Part shown: one piece after another, positions 49,568 through 59,117 of the stretch
Layout: the number at the start of each line of letters is the position of its first letter
How positions within the stretch are numbered: the first letter of the stretch is position 1
NCBI RefSeq assembly: GCF_008370495.1
Contig: NZ_VTUX01000005.1
Coordinates: forward strand, 62,001-126,000
Length of the DNA: 64,000 nt
Direction of reading: 5' to 3'
From: Pseudohalioglobus sediminis
GTDB lineage: Bacteria; Pseudomonadota; Gammaproteobacteria; Pseudomonadales; Halieaceae
The notes under the pieces: model-generated
Seen by the model: only the letters and a program-made list of their open reading frames with translations
Database searches by the model: none
Told to the model about the DNA's origin: nothing
Made by a program: the position numbers and the translations under genes

Positions 49568-50115
49568 AACGATGCCTGCTTCTGGCCTTGCTGTTTATTG
49601 CAAGCCAGGCCCATACAGGTGAAGCCGAAATTATCGAAGAGCTCAGAAAAAGGCTAGCGATCTATGATGGTGTAACTGGGTACTTTCAGCAGGAGAAGCA
49701 CCTTTCTTTCATGGACACCCCATTCGTGTCCAGCGGGAACTTCACTGCCACTCTCGAACAAGGTTTGCAGTGGCATGTCACCAGCCCTCTAGAATCCTTG
49801 ATGATCGTAACGAAGCAGGGCGTGATCTTGGACGGGAAACGGGTGAGAGACCCCGGTGTGGGTACAATCATGGCCAGGATAATGAAAGGATTTATGAATG
49901 GCGACCTAGAGTCTCTGGAACAGGACTTCCACCTAACCGGTGATTTTGCTCGTGAGCCCTGGAAGCTGGACATGCGCCCGGCAAACCCTTTGCTTTCTCA
50001 GGTCCTAAGCACAATCGAAGTTTCTGGGACACACACCCTCAGCTCTATCGTGGTACGCGAGAAGTCCGGCAACTATACCGTGATGACTCTTACCGGGATC
50101 CAGGAAAGTGACTAA
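49564..50115 (+). CDS. LolA-like periplasmic lipid/lipoprotein carrier
   Basis: 183 residues, signal peptide CLLLALLFIASQAHTG. The mature chain (YDGVTGYFQQEKHLSFMDTPFVSSGNF) resembles the outer-membrane lipoprotein carrier fold. In aryl polyene clusters this LolA-like protein (ApeL position) is thought to help move the hydrophobic pigment through the periplasm. ATGA overlap with the thioesterase. Confidence 0.83.
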   Translation: MKRCLLLALLFIASQAHTGEAEIIEELRKRLAIYDGVTGYFQQEKHLSFMDTPFVSSGNFTATLEQGLQWHVTSPLESLMIVTKQGVILDGKRVRDPGVGTIMARIMKGFMNGDLESLEQDFHLTGDFAREPWKLDMRPANPLLSQVLSTIEVSGTHTLSSIVVREKSGNYTVMTLTGIQESD

Positions 50116-52345
50116 GATCAGGCCCTTGGCGGCCTGGTGCCTGCTGGCCACAGTCATCGCCGCAACGCTCCTGCTGAGGTGGCCCGAGAAGGCTTGGCTG
50201 ACAACAGATTTCCAGCAACTCCTGCCCGTATCTGACACTGACCCCTGGCAACAACAGGCAGCCGCCCGCGCGAGTCATCGGTATAACCGCCAGCTGGTGT
50301 TAATGGCGCAGGGTGAGGAGGCTGGCATATTTTTACACCACGCCGTGGAACAGCTGACTCAGGCAGGTTATGTCGATCAGGACTTCGAGGCACAACAAGC
50401 GAGACGATGGTCCGCTCTGGCCGAACGGCTTGGACCGTTCGCTCCCGGGCTGATGTCCCGGTCTGACTACAGCCTGCTGGCCAATGACCCAGAGGCCTAT
50501 CTAGACCAGTTCCGCGCTGCGCTATACAGCCCCCTGGGCGGCCAGTGGTTGGTCAACCTGCCAAAAGATCCTTTAGGGCTATTGCAAAACTTTCTCTCGG
50601 CAAGCGCCGTCGAGGGATTCACCGGGGGGCAGGATACAGAATTCAGGGTAGTACAGATCCCTGCAGACATCACAGGCTTTAATGCGCTCGCTGGTCTATA
50701 TCCCGTGCACGAAGACCTGGTTTTGGATGCTTCACACCGCAAACTCACCTACCACGCACTGGGCGCACCTCTGTATACCTCCTATGGCGTGGCGAGCGGG
50801 CGCAGTGAAATCTCTACCGTGGGGCTCATCTCGATCTCGGCCCTGGTCGTGCTACTAACGATCGTACTGCGCAGCCCGATGGGGCTTTTCGTCACAGGCA
50901 TCTCGGTGATGGCGGGAGTCGCCGGCGGATTCGCTATCACACTGGTCACATACCAGCAGGTCCACATTATCGCTCTGGTCTTTAGCAGCACCCTTATTGG
51001 CATCGCCGCCGACTATGCCTTTCATTACCTGTGCCACTCAAAATTGGTAGATTGGACACCGGACAAAGCACTGGCCGGGGTGCTGCGCGGACTAAGCCTG
51101 AGCGTGGTGTCCACTGCCGTGGCTTTTCTAGCGCTCACACTTATTCCATTTCCTGGCCTACAGCAGATCGGCTTGTTTATGGCTGCGGGGCTCACGTGTA
51201 GCTTCGCTACGGTCTGTCTCCTGTTTCCGCTGCTGTATCGCAAGGGCGCAGCGGGCTCACTTCGTGTCGCCCAACAACAGGACGACACATCGTGGCTTAG
51301 CCTGGGGCCAATGCCGCTCGTCCTGTTACTCATAGCAATATCGGTACCCGGTCTGATACAGCTCTCCCCGCGGGACGAGGTAAGGGACTTCTACGCCGCA
51401 CCCGAACTGCTCGAGAAGGGCAGGGAAGCCATTGCTACCGCCTTGGACACCTCGAATGAAAGTCGCTTCCTGCTGCTTAAGGCGGAAAATCCAGAGTCGC
51501 TCCTGCAGCTGGAGGAGCGACTTGTCGCAGAAGTAAGCGGTCTACGGCCAGGTCTTTCGGCCATAGTGCCCAGTGAACACCAGCAGGCCCACCAACACCA
51601 GGTGCTGGAAGAAATGGCTAGGAAGGGGCTCATCCAGAGGCATATGGCATTGCTCGGTTTGGCTGAGGAAACAACGACAGCATATCTTGAGACCATCGCT
51701 AGACCCGCCGACCCGCTGCGCCCGGACCACCTCGAAGGAATAGATCTTCCCCTGGGGCTCGGTGGCTACCTGGGCTGTGCAGGAGAAACCTGTGCCAGCT
51801 GGTTAGCGTTGACTGGCCGCGAAGATGCCTCCGCTCTAGCCCGCTCTATAACCGGCAATACCGGGGTGTCATTGATAGACACTGTAGCCCAGGTGAATGC
51901 CGTTGTTGAAAAGTATCGGGTGTCGGCCAGCTATTTTCTAGTGGCAGCGGCACTACTGGTCTTCGTATTCCTTGCTATTCTCACCGATACAGTCAGGGCT
52001 GGGCTCATAATGTTACTGCCCGTTGGCGCCTCACTGCTCAGCCTTGCCCTGCTGGGATACCTACACAGTGGTTTCAGTATTGTAAGTGTTCTCGCCCTGT
52101 TTATCGTGGGCGGGATGGCGCTTGATTTCGGCATCTTCCTCCAGTTGGCCACCAAATCCTCACGCCCGGCAACCCGACTGGCGATCGCATTATCGGCAAC
52201 TTCCACGCTACTGGCTTTCGGCACACTATCACTGTCAGCCACGCCAGTGATTGCCGCGTTCGGTATTAGCATAGGTAGCGGGCTACTCTTCGCCTGGCTA
52301 CTCTCGCTGCTGCTGGCAACAGAAGATAACGAGGAGGCGAACTGA
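50108..52345 (+). CDS. RND/MMPL-type exporter of the pigment
   Basis: 745 residues, GTG start. Two blocks of membrane helices (~230-385 and ~595-740) flank a large periplasmic domain before and between, the RND/MMPL plan. FSSTLIGIAADYAFHYL and VGGMALDFGIFLQLATK are typical. Likely flips or exports the lipid-linked polyene, the role given to ApeM. Overlaps the LolA-like gene by 8 bp. Confidence 0.9.
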   Translation: MTKIRPLAAWCLLATVIAATLLLRWPEKAWLTTDFQQLLPVSDTDPWQQQAAARASHRYNRQLVLMAQGEEAGIFLHHAVEQLTQAGYVDQDFEAQQARRWSALAERLGPFAPGLMSRSDYSLLANDPEAYLDQFRAALYSPLGGQWLVNLPKDPLGLLQNFLSASAVEGFTGGQDTEFRVVQIPADITGFNALAGLYPVHEDLVLDASHRKLTYHALGAPLYTSYGVASGRSEISTVGLISISALVVLLTIVLRSPMGLFVTGISVMAGVAGGFAITLVTYQQVHIIALVFSSTLIGIAADYAFHYLCHSKLVDWTPDKALAGVLRGLSLSVVSTAVAFLALTLIPFPGLQQIGLFMAAGLTCSFATVCLLFPLLYRKGAAGSLRVAQQQDDTSWLSLGPMPLVLLLIAISVPGLIQLSPRDEVRDFYAAPELLEKGREAIATALDTSNESRFLLLKAENPESLLQLEERLVAEVSGLRPGLSAIVPSEHQQAHQHQVLEEMARKGLIQRHMALLGLAEETTTAYLETIARPADPLRPDHLEGIDLPLGLGGYLGCAGETCASWLALTGREDASALARSITGNTGVSLIDTVAQVNAVVEKYRVSASYFLVAAALLVFVFLAILTDTVRAGLIMLLPVGASLLSLALLGYLHSGFSIVSVLALFIVGGMALDFGIFLQLATKSSRPATRLAIALSATSTLLAFGTLSLSATPVIAAFGISIGSGLLFAWLLSLLLATEDNEEAN

Positions 52346-52830
52346 TGCGCGCGCTGGTTAGCCTGCTTTTTGCCAGCCTGCTCTGGAGCTGTTCCGGCAT
52401 ATATCACTCCACAGGCCCAGTGCCCTATGCAGCGTTTTTCAATGAATTGCCGACAAATTACCAGTGGAGCGGAAAACTCGAGATTCAGCAGAGCGATAAG
52501 GTAACCTCGTATCTGGTGGCGCTCAACACCTCACAAGGCCAGGGGCAAATGGCTCTGCTTACAGGCCATGGCATGCCTCTGTTTTCGGCTGTGGAGCAGG
52601 ATACGCGAACCAGAATTCAAAAACAGTTGGGGCTGGAGGGCTACCCCGGTCCCGGCGAATTGCTTTCCTATCTCGGACTAGCATTCAGCAGGACATCTTA
52701 CGATTCACGGATAAACGTAACACGCCACGGTTCTGCACCGTGGTATGACAATATCGTTGTGCAGGACATGAAGTACAATATCGAAATCAGAATACACACC
52801 ATGGAATGGCAAAATGTATCACCTGAATGA
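52345..52830 (+). CDS. DUF3261-like lipoprotein
   Basis: 161 residues. Lipoprotein signal with Cys at residue ~13 (LLFASLLWSC). Body features WSGKLEIQQSDKVTSYLVALN and LLTGHGMPLF resemble the LolB-fold DUF3261 lipoproteins (ApeN position), so it may be the outer-membrane acceptor paired with the LolA-like carrier. Overlaps the next gene by 17 bp. Confidence 0.8.
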   Translation: MRALVSLLFASLLWSCSGIYHSTGPVPYAAFFNELPTNYQWSGKLEIQQSDKVTSYLVALNTSQGQGQMALLTGHGMPLFSAVEQDTRTRIQKQLGLEGYPGPGELLSYLGLAFSRTSYDSRINVTRHGSAPWYDNIVVQDMKYNIEIRIHTMEWQNVSPE

Positions 52831-53995
52831 TCTGGGGATGCTCTGCACGCTGGGATCTTCCCCGGCCGAAGTTGCCGCGAGCCTGCTAGACTCCGAAAAT
52901 CCAGTGCCCGAGCCGGAGACCCTGTTCGCCTCCCGAGGGTCCTACCGCGTCGGTCAAATCCATACACGTCTGACGAAACTGCCCACGCAACTGGCAAATT
53001 ATAACTGTCGGAATAATCGTCTTGCAGCAACCGCCCTCGATCAAATCCGGCCCGCAGTAGACCGCGCGGCGAATAAATGGGGCCGCGATCGGGTGGGTGT
53101 GGTCATGGCGACCAGTACCAGTGGCATTCATGCGACAGAGGAAGCGGTGCTACGAGTCCTGGAAGCGGGCAGCCATCCCGACAGCTATCACGCTTACCAA
53201 GGCATGCTCGGGGGTCTGGGGGATTTCAGCGCCAACTATCTAGGGTTGACCGGACCCACGTACACCATTTCCACGGCCTGTTCTTCGTCTGCCAACGCAG
53301 CTCTCAGCGCCCGACGGCTGCTTACAGCGGGCTTATGTGATGCTGTCGTTTTCGGCGGTGTCGACAGTTTATGTGAAATGACCCTGCAAGGATTCGGATC
53401 CCTGGAAGCACAGTCGGCCCATCTGAACATGCCGCTTAGCGTCAATCGCGACGGTATTAATATCGGCGAAGCCGCAGCTATCTTCCTGATGAGCAGCGAG
53501 GCCAAGGGCCCTGTCCTCGCAGGTGGCTGTGCCAGCTCCGACGCTCACCATATATCTGCACCGCACCCCGAGGGAGATGGGGCCTACCAAGCGATGTCCG
53601 GCGCGTTGCGAGATGCAGGTCTGGCACCAGAACAGATCGGCTATATCAATCTTCACGGCACAGCGACCAGACAAAATGACAGCATGGAGAGCAAAGCCGT
53701 GTCCCGGCTTTTCCCTAAATCAGTGCCCTGCAGTTCCAGCAAATCGATGACCGGGCACACACTCGGTGCCGCCGGCGCCCTGGAATTGGGTTTTTGCTGG
53801 CTTCTGCTTCAAACTGACGGCCCCACACGCTTGCCGCCTGCCTTGTATCAAGAAGAGGTCGACCCCGCTCTACCCCTGCTACACCTGGCCAACGCCGAGG
53901 CGATGGAGGCAACTCCAGCTTATTGCCTGAGTAATTCATTCGCATTTGGCGGAAGCAATGTTTCACTGATTATCGGGAGACTCGATGAAAGATAA
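52814..53995 (+). CDS. Beta-ketoacyl-ACP synthase (ApeO-like)
   Basis: 393 residues. The active-site Cys is in GPTYTISTACSSSANA (~Cys162), with the two His in NLHGTATRQND and MTGHTLGAAG. It probably forms a heterodimer with the truncated partner at 41696. Catalyses decarboxylative condensation with malonyl-ACP to lengthen the polyene. Confidence 0.92.
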   Translation: MYHLNDLGMLCTLGSSPAEVAASLLDSENPVPEPETLFASRGSYRVGQIHTRLTKLPTQLANYNCRNNRLAATALDQIRPAVDRAANKWGRDRVGVVMATSTSGIHATEEAVLRVLEAGSHPDSYHAYQGMLGGLGDFSANYLGLTGPTYTISTACSSSANAALSARRLLTAGLCDAVVFGGVDSLCEMTLQGFGSLEAQSAHLNMPLSVNRDGINIGEAAAIFLMSSEAKGPVLAGGCASSDAHHISAPHPEGDGAYQAMSGALRDAGLAPEQIGYINLHGTATRQNDSMESKAVSRLFPKSVPCSSSKSMTGHTLGAAGALELGFCWLLLQTDGPTRLPPALYQEEVDPALPLLHLANAEAMEATPAYCLSNSFAFGGSNVSLIIGRLDER

Positions 53996-54443
53996 GCCAG
54001 ACATAGCCGAGATCCTACCGCATGCACCACCCATGGTTCTGCTGGACGAAGTTCTGGCTGACTCAACAGAAAGCATTACCTGCGCCCTGACGGTGCGGGC
54101 AGATCAACTCTTTGATAAAGACGGCACCGTACCGTCCTGGCTTGGAATCGAATATATGGCACAGGCCGTGGCAGCGTTCACCGGCCTGGAAAACTGGCGT
54201 CAGGGTCAGGCCATCAAGGTCGGGTTTCTGCTGGGTACCCGGCGCTTTAATACAGACACAGACACGTTTAGGGTAGACCAACGACTAGAAATCACCGCCG
54301 AGCGCGTCATCCAGGGCAGCAATGGGATGGCGGCCTTCGATTGCTCGGTGCGAGGGGAAGGTGTAAACCAGCACGCCACCCTCTCGGTCTACGAGCCCAC
54401 GGAAGCAGATGCCGTATCCATGATTTCAGGAGAACAGGCATGA
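53985..54443 (+). CDS. Hotdog dehydratase subunit (ApeP-like)
   Basis: 152 residues of FabZ-like hotdog type: ILPHAPPMVLLDEVL at the N-terminus and WLGIEYMAQAVAAFTGLENW. In the E. coli system two dehydratases form a complex; here its partner would be the C-terminal domain of the ligase fusion. ATGA-type overlap (11 bp) with the ketosynthase. Confidence 0.88.
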   Translation: MKDKPDIAEILPHAPPMVLLDEVLADSTESITCALTVRADQLFDKDGTVPSWLGIEYMAQAVAAFTGLENWRQGQAIKVGFLLGTRRFNTDTDTFRVDQRLEITAERVIQGSNGMAAFDCSVRGEGVNQHATLSVYEPTEADAVSMISGEQA

Positions 54444-55168
54444 CAAAAAAAACTGTGCTGGTGACTGGCTCCAGTCGCGGAATTGGTAAGGCCATCGCCA
54501 AGGAACTCGCCAAAGCGGGTTATAGTATTGTCGTTCATTATCGCTCTGGCCTGGAATCCGCTAAGGAAACCGTGCACGAGATCGAGGAACAGGGGGGCTC
54601 TGCTCGCCTTCTTCAGTTTGATATAGCCAATCGCACCCAAGTTGCAGCCGTCCTAGAACAAGATCTTGAGTTACATGAAGCTTACTATGGCGTTGTGTGC
54701 AATGCAGGTCTGGCCCGTGACAATGCATTTCCTGCGCTATCAGGCGATGACTGGGACACGGTTGTGCACACGAACTTGGATGGTTTTTACAATGTACTCA
54801 ACCCATTAGTGATGCCCATGATCCGACGCCGCGCGCCCGGTCGAATTGTAACTCTGGCGTCCGTATCCGGATTGATTGGTAACCGTGGTCAGGTCAATTA
54901 TTCTGCAGCCAAGGCTGGTATAATTGGCGCCACTAAAGCATTGGCCTTGGAACTGGCCAAACGGAAAATTACTGTGAACTGTGTAGCGCCTGGGCTAATC
55001 GATACCGATATGATCGAAGGCGCCCCCATAGAGGAAATCACCCGCACAATACCCATGCGACGGCTTGGCGAGACCAAGGAAGTAGCCGCCACTGTAAAGT
55101 TTCTCCTCAGCGATGAGGCAGGATACATCACCAGACAGGTAATCTCCGTCAACGGCGGTCTGTGCTGA
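54440..55168 (+). CDS. 3-ketoacyl-ACP reductase (FabG/ApeQ-like)
   Basis: 242-residue short-chain dehydrogenase from ATG 54440. NAD(P) motif TGSSRGIGKAIAKEL at ~10-24, NAG (VCNAGLARDN), catalytic Ser (LASVSGLIG) and YSAAKAG. Reduces the beta-keto intermediate before dehydration; absence of an enoyl reductase in the cluster fits retention of double bonds. Overlaps ApeP-like gene by 4 bp. Confidence 0.93.
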   Translation: MTKKTVLVTGSSRGIGKAIAKELAKAGYSIVVHYRSGLESAKETVHEIEEQGGSARLLQFDIANRTQVAAVLEQDLELHEAYYGVVCNAGLARDNAFPALSGDDWDTVVHTNLDGFYNVLNPLVMPMIRRRAPGRIVTLASVSGLIGNRGQVNYSAAKAGIIGATKALALELAKRKITVNCVAPGLIDTDMIEGAPIEEITRTIPMRRLGETKEVAATVKFLLSDEAGYITRQVISVNGGLC

Positions 55169-55178
55169 TAGATACCAA

Positions 55179-56399
55179 ATGAATAGAGTAGTTGTAACTG
55201 GCACAGGATGTGTCTCATCCCTCGGGACCAATTGGGTTGAAGTATATCCCCGCCTACAAAAGGCCGCTAATAAGATTCAGTATATAGAGGACTGGGACAG
55301 GTACGAGGGCTTGTTCACACGCCTTGGTGGCCCGGTTGCATGGGAGCGGCCTGCAGAGTGGTCTCGGAGAGTCGTTCGGTCAATGGGTCGTATAGCCATG
55401 ATGGCTGTATCGGCCTCTGCGGATGCGATTGAAGAGGCAGGTCTAACAGGAGATCAAATTCTAGGCAGTGGCGATATGGGCATATCGTATGGCTCCTCGG
55501 CCGGAAGCACTGCGGCGTTGGGCGAGTTCGGTAACATGCTGCTCAACGAGCGTACAGATGGCCTAAATGCTACCAGCTATATCCGCATGATGAGCCATAC
55601 CGCCCCAGTCAATATAGGCGTCTACTTCGGAATAAAGGGCCGAATTTACACCACTTCCAGCGCCTGCACATCTTCTAGTCAAGGTATTGGTTACGGTTAT
55701 GAAGCCATTCGTAATGGGCTTCAAACCGTCATGCTCTGTGGCGGGGCAGAAGAGCTTTGTGCCACGGAGGCCGCAGTCTTTGATACCCTATACGCCACTT
55801 CGACTAGGAACAAGGAGCCATCTTTGACACCTAGACCTTTCGATCGTGATCGAGATGGTTTGGTAATAGGAGAGGGAGCCTGTTCTCTAGTGCTGGAAAA
55901 CCTCGACCATGCTTTAGCACGGGGCGCCACCATATACGGAGAAATCATCGGCTTCGGTACAAATAGCGACGGCCTTCACGTGACGCAGCCTGATCACGAA
56001 TCCATTTGTCGTGTACTAAACCTGGCACTCGAAGATGCGGGAATTGCTGCTGAGGAAGTTCAGTATGTCAGTGCTCACGGCACTGCCACCGACAAAGGCG
56101 ATATTATTGAAAGTCGGGCTACTCACGATGTTCTGGGGAAAAATGTACCGATTAGTGCGCTTAAGAGTTACACAGGACATACTTTAGGAGCTTGTGGCTC
56201 TTTGGAAGCCTGGGTAACTCTGAACATGATGCGCGAGGGCTGGTTTCATCCAACAGTCAATCTCGACAATGTCGATGAGCGCTGCGCCGAGCTAGATTAC
56301 ATCACTGGCCCTGGTCGACGGATGAGTTGCGATATCGCCATGAGCAATAATTTCGCTTTCGGAGGAATTAATACATCCTTAATATTTAGGAAGTACTAG
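55179..56399 (+). CDS. Beta-ketoacyl-ACP synthase II type (ApeR-like)
   Basis: 406 residues, with active-site Cys in RIYTTSSACTSSSQGIG (~Cys164), His in SAHGTATDKGD and KSYTGHTLGACGS. Likely the initiating ketosynthase for the aryl starter, as proposed for ApeR homologues. Last gene of the rightward operon, 10 bp after the ketoreductase. The tail of the gene is more AT-rich than the upstream genes. The next gene, on the opposite strand, ends 56 bp away. Confidence 0.92.
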   Translation: MNRVVVTGTGCVSSLGTNWVEVYPRLQKAANKIQYIEDWDRYEGLFTRLGGPVAWERPAEWSRRVVRSMGRIAMMAVSASADAIEEAGLTGDQILGSGDMGISYGSSAGSTAALGEFGNMLLNERTDGLNATSYIRMMSHTAPVNIGVYFGIKGRIYTTSSACTSSSQGIGYGYEAIRNGLQTVMLCGGAEELCATEAAVFDTLYATSTRNKEPSLTPRPFDRDRDGLVIGEGACSLVLENLDHALARGATIYGEIIGFGTNSDGLHVTQPDHESICRVLNLALEDAGIAAEEVQYVSAHGTATDKGDIIESRATHDVLGKNVPISALKSYTGHTLGACGSLEAWVTLNMMREGWFHPTVNLDNVDERCAELDYITGPGRRMSCDIAMSNNFAFGGINTSLIFRKY

Positions 56400-56454
56400 T
56401 AAATCCAGTTATGAGTTAGCCATCAAACTTAGGAAACCAAAGCCAAGTTCTGCT

Positions 56455-56892
56455 CTAGTCTACCCTGCCCCTAGATATCATTTCGTCCAACGCCAGGTTA
56501 ATTATGTCATCATGCGTCTTGCCCATCGCTGCAAGTGATGTCTGATGAGATTCACCGTAAGCGATAATGTAGTTAGACTTTCTATCTCTAACCTCAATCT
56601 TCAAGTTCAGTAAGTACATCCGCATATCCCAATACCAGTTGTCAACATAACTGACTATGTGCGTGGCGTCTTCAGGAACACTTCCCCTTTCGCCGTGAGT
56701 AGCGTTGAATCCTCGCTCATTGAGTATGTTAGAAATATTGCTAGCCAAGTTGCGCTCATCTTTCGGCTGTCTCTCGACATAAAAAACCTTATCGTAAGCT
56801 TCTGATGGTAGCTTTTGACCATGCTGACTGGAGACACACCCGCTCAGAGAGAGAACAACCAAAGTTAATGCCAAAAAAATCCTTGTCATCAA
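56455..56892 (-). CDS. Small lipoprotein of the cargo, function unknown
   Basis: 145 residues; lipoprotein signal LALTLVVLSLSGC with Cys ~residue 19. The rest (YVDNWYWDMRMYLLNLKIEVRD) has the look of a small beta-strand-rich envelope lipoprotein. No family recognised. Last gene of the leftward group that faces the polyketide operon. Confidence 0.78.
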   Translation of the reverse strand: MMTRIFLALTLVVLSLSGCVSSQHGQKLPSEAYDKVFYVERQPKDERNLASNISNILNERGFNATHGERGSVPEDATHIVSYVDNWYWDMRMYLLNLKIEVRDRKSNYIIAYGESHQTSLAAMGKTHDDIINLALDEMISRGRVD

Positions 56893-56946
56893 ATCTATTC
56901 CTTTTCAACCAGTTATATCAAACACGCCGAGCACAAAGACAAACAA

Positions 56947-57375
56947 CTAACCACCGGACGAAGCTTCAAGCAATTCAGCTTGAATTTGCTCATCGAGTAA
57001 TATTATCCACTTATTATAGTTGCGATGGATTTTTCCATTCTTTTCATCCAAACCATCGCTACTTTGAAGCGTAATGTTGTAGCTAAGTTCTGAGTAATCT
57101 ATAAAGACTGTGGCATGGTGACGACCACGCACTGTAATTTTTGCTTGGACAGTATCCTCATCTAGATTGGATGCCTTCCAACGCTTGAATGTCGCAGCTT
57201 TAACAATAGCTTGGTTTACTTCTTGTTTTGTTAAAAGTGTTCCATCGTGCTTCGGTGGAACCAGTGAGTCTTGTACATTGTGGATTGGTTGTTGCGTACT
57301 ACAAGCACTCAACAATGAGAATAAAATTGAAATCAGAGCCAATTTTTTGAACACGAAGCCACTCCATCGGTGCAT
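56947..57375 (-). CDS. Small lipoprotein of the cargo, function unknown
   Basis: Start set at the ATG at 57375 (MHRWSGFVFKKLALISILFSLLSAC), giving 142 residues; a further ATG 18 bp upstream (57393) is possible. Lipoprotein signal ends at Cys ~25. Body QEVNQAIVKAATFKRWKAS, AKITVRGRHHATVFIDYS resembles a small mixed alpha/beta domain; not recognised. Lies 29 bp past the halogenase-like gene stop, probably same operon. Confidence 0.76.
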   Translation of the reverse strand: MHRWSGFVFKKLALISILFSLLSACSTQQPIHNVQDSLVPPKHDGTLLTKQEVNQAIVKAATFKRWKASNLDEDTVQAKITVRGRHHATVFIDYSELSYNITLQSSDGLDEKNGKIHRNYNKWIILLDEQIQAELLEASSGG

Positions 57376-57404
57376 GATAAAACCTAGAATCACTTTGATT
57401 ATCG

Positions 57405-58628
57405 CTAATTACTACAGTAACGCCACAGCGCGTTCAATCGCCTTTCAGGATTGGCAACGTATGGGTTTTCTATATCCCAAGCATAGCCTGCCAGAATAGA
57501 CGAAATCATATTGCGTATTTCTTCAGACTGCTGCTCATAAAATATTACATCCTGGAAACGGCCATCATACCAAGCCGTTACGAATGCCCTGAAGGTGTCC
57601 ACCCCCTGCTTCAGTGGCTCGGCATACTCTACCTGCCAATCTACATTAGTTCCCTGAAGCTGGCGGTCTAGAATTTTCGCCGCTAAGCTGGCGGAGTGTA
57701 AGGCGATGGTTACACCCGAAGAAAAAACCGGATCTAGGAATTCACCTGCATTCCCTAACAAGGCCCAAGATGCTGTTGCCAGCGTACTAACATCCGCAGA
57801 ATAGCCCGTTATCTGCCGGACTTCAGTATCCCACTGCGCCTCACACAATAGCTGATTGAGCTCCGGATCTTCTACAACGATAGAGCGTAATCTCACATCC
57901 AAATCATCTGGGTATTGATCTAAAAACTCAGGTTCTGCTACTACGCCAATCGAGCAACGGCCATCGCTAAATGGTATCAACCAATACCAGACATCCTTGT
58001 GAGCAGGATGTACGGTGATAAGAATCTTATTTCGATCGAATTTACTGTTTGTAATACGATCTTCTATATGACAGAACAACGATGAACGCACAGGAAAATC
58101 TGAGGGGTGCTCCAGATCAAATAGCCTTGGCAGCACCCTGCCAAAACCACTGGCATCAAGAACAAATCTCGCTCCCAACTCTACAACTGTTTGATCGGGT
58201 GTAATACAGGTTACCGTTACCGATGAATCATCGATCTCAACATTTTCTATCTTATGTTGGTAGCGTATATCGGCACCAAGTCTCTCAGCTTCATTCGCCA
58301 AAATCCGGTCAAACTCCGCCCTCTTGACCTGAAATGTTTCTCCAGGCCCAGCAGTAAACTTTTCTCGAAAATCAAAGCTACTGTAGGCCCCTTGGCGCTG
58401 GAAAACAGCGCCGTTTTTCTTCTGGAACCCGCCTGATTCAACCGCTGCGGTCATCCCGGCTTCCTCAATAAACTCCATACAGTGGGGCAAGAGGCTTTCG
58501 CCAATCGAAAAGCGCGGGAAGTTATCCTTTTCTAAAACAATGACTGAGTAGCCTTTTTGGACCAATAGAGCGGATGCTACTGCTCCTGAAGGCCCCGCGC
58601 CGATAACAATAACGTCGTACATTTCCAA
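57405..58628 (-). CDS. Flavin-dependent halogenase-like oxidoreductase
   Basis: 407 residues. FAD-binding GAGPSGAVAS at 10-19, GESLLP, and the halogenase signature WxWxIP as W214-Y-W216-L-I218-P219 (DVWYWLIPF). Lysines at 70-71 (FQKKNGAVF) align with the region of the catalytic Lys of tryptophan halogenases. FLDPVFSSGV closes the core. It could chlorinate or brominate the aryl head (xanthomonadins are brominated), but some aryl polyene-cluster homologues are annotated only as FAD oxidoreductases. A reductase partner was not seen in the window. Confidence 0.78.
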   Translation of the reverse strand: MEMYDVIVIGAGPSGAVASALLVQKGYSVIVLEKDNFPRFSIGESLLPHCMEFIEEAGMTAAVESGGFQKKNGAVFQRQGAYSSFDFREKFTAGPGETFQVKRAEFDRILANEAERLGADIRYQHKIENVEIDDSSVTVTCITPDQTVVELGARFVLDASGFGRVLPRLFDLEHPSDFPVRSSLFCHIEDRITNSKFDRNKILITVHPAHKDVWYWLIPFSDGRCSIGVVAEPEFLDQYPDDLDVRLRSIVVEDPELNQLLCEAQWDTEVRQITGYSADVSTLATASWALLGNAGEFLDPVFSSGVTIALHSASLAAKILDRQLQGTNVDWQVEYAEPLKQGVDTFRAFVTAWYDGRFQDVIFYEQQSEEIRNMISSILAGYAWDIENPYVANPERRLNALWRYCSN

Positions 58629-58648
58629 GGTAGATCAGCGGGTGGATT

Positions 58649-59089
58649 CTATTCTTTCAAGGTTACGACATCGCCCACAAATGTCACACCGGCCATGATG
58701 GCTCCATTGCCGCACTCAAACTCAGTTTCACTCACAAACTCGTTCTTTTTGTAGTAACTCTTAATGTTAATGACGGCGTTGCCACCCTCTTTGGCTATAC
58801 GGTCTTGGAAACTGAGCATCGCTGACAAGAAAGCCCACTGACAAGCAAACTCATCCGACTTACCGACCGCATTTGTTTTCTTGTTGGACATGAACTCACC
58901 GTGACTATCCTCTACCGATGCGTGGGCAGCCGATCCAAATAGATAAGTGTATCCCTTGTTGAGCTTTTCTTTGGCCGCGCTAATATTCATGGCTTCACTG
59001 ATCGAGTAACGATTTCTATCATCACGTGCGTACACACTAGCCGAGAGAAATATTGAGATCATGAGAGCCGATAGGACCAGGTGCTTCAT
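58649..59089 (-). CDS. Periplasmic protein of the cargo, function unknown
   Basis: 146 residues with a signal peptide (MKHLVLSALMISIFLSASVYA). Mature part has FACQWAFLSAMLSFQDRIAKEGGNAVINIKSYY and ends IMAGVTFVGDVVTL; homologues of this type are sometimes annotated as excinuclease ATPase subunit-like, which looks wrong as no ATPase motif is present. 20 bp before the halogenase-like gene start. Confidence 0.78.
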   Translation of the reverse strand: MKHLVLSALMISIFLSASVYARDDRNRYSISEAMNISAAKEKLNKGYTYLFGSAAHASVEDSHGEFMSNKKTNAVGKSDEFACQWAFLSAMLSFQDRIAKEGGNAVINIKSYYKKNEFVSETEFECGNGAIMAGVTFVGDVVTLKE

Positions 59090-59117
59090 TAATTGATACC
59101 TATTTTTTAATATCGAT

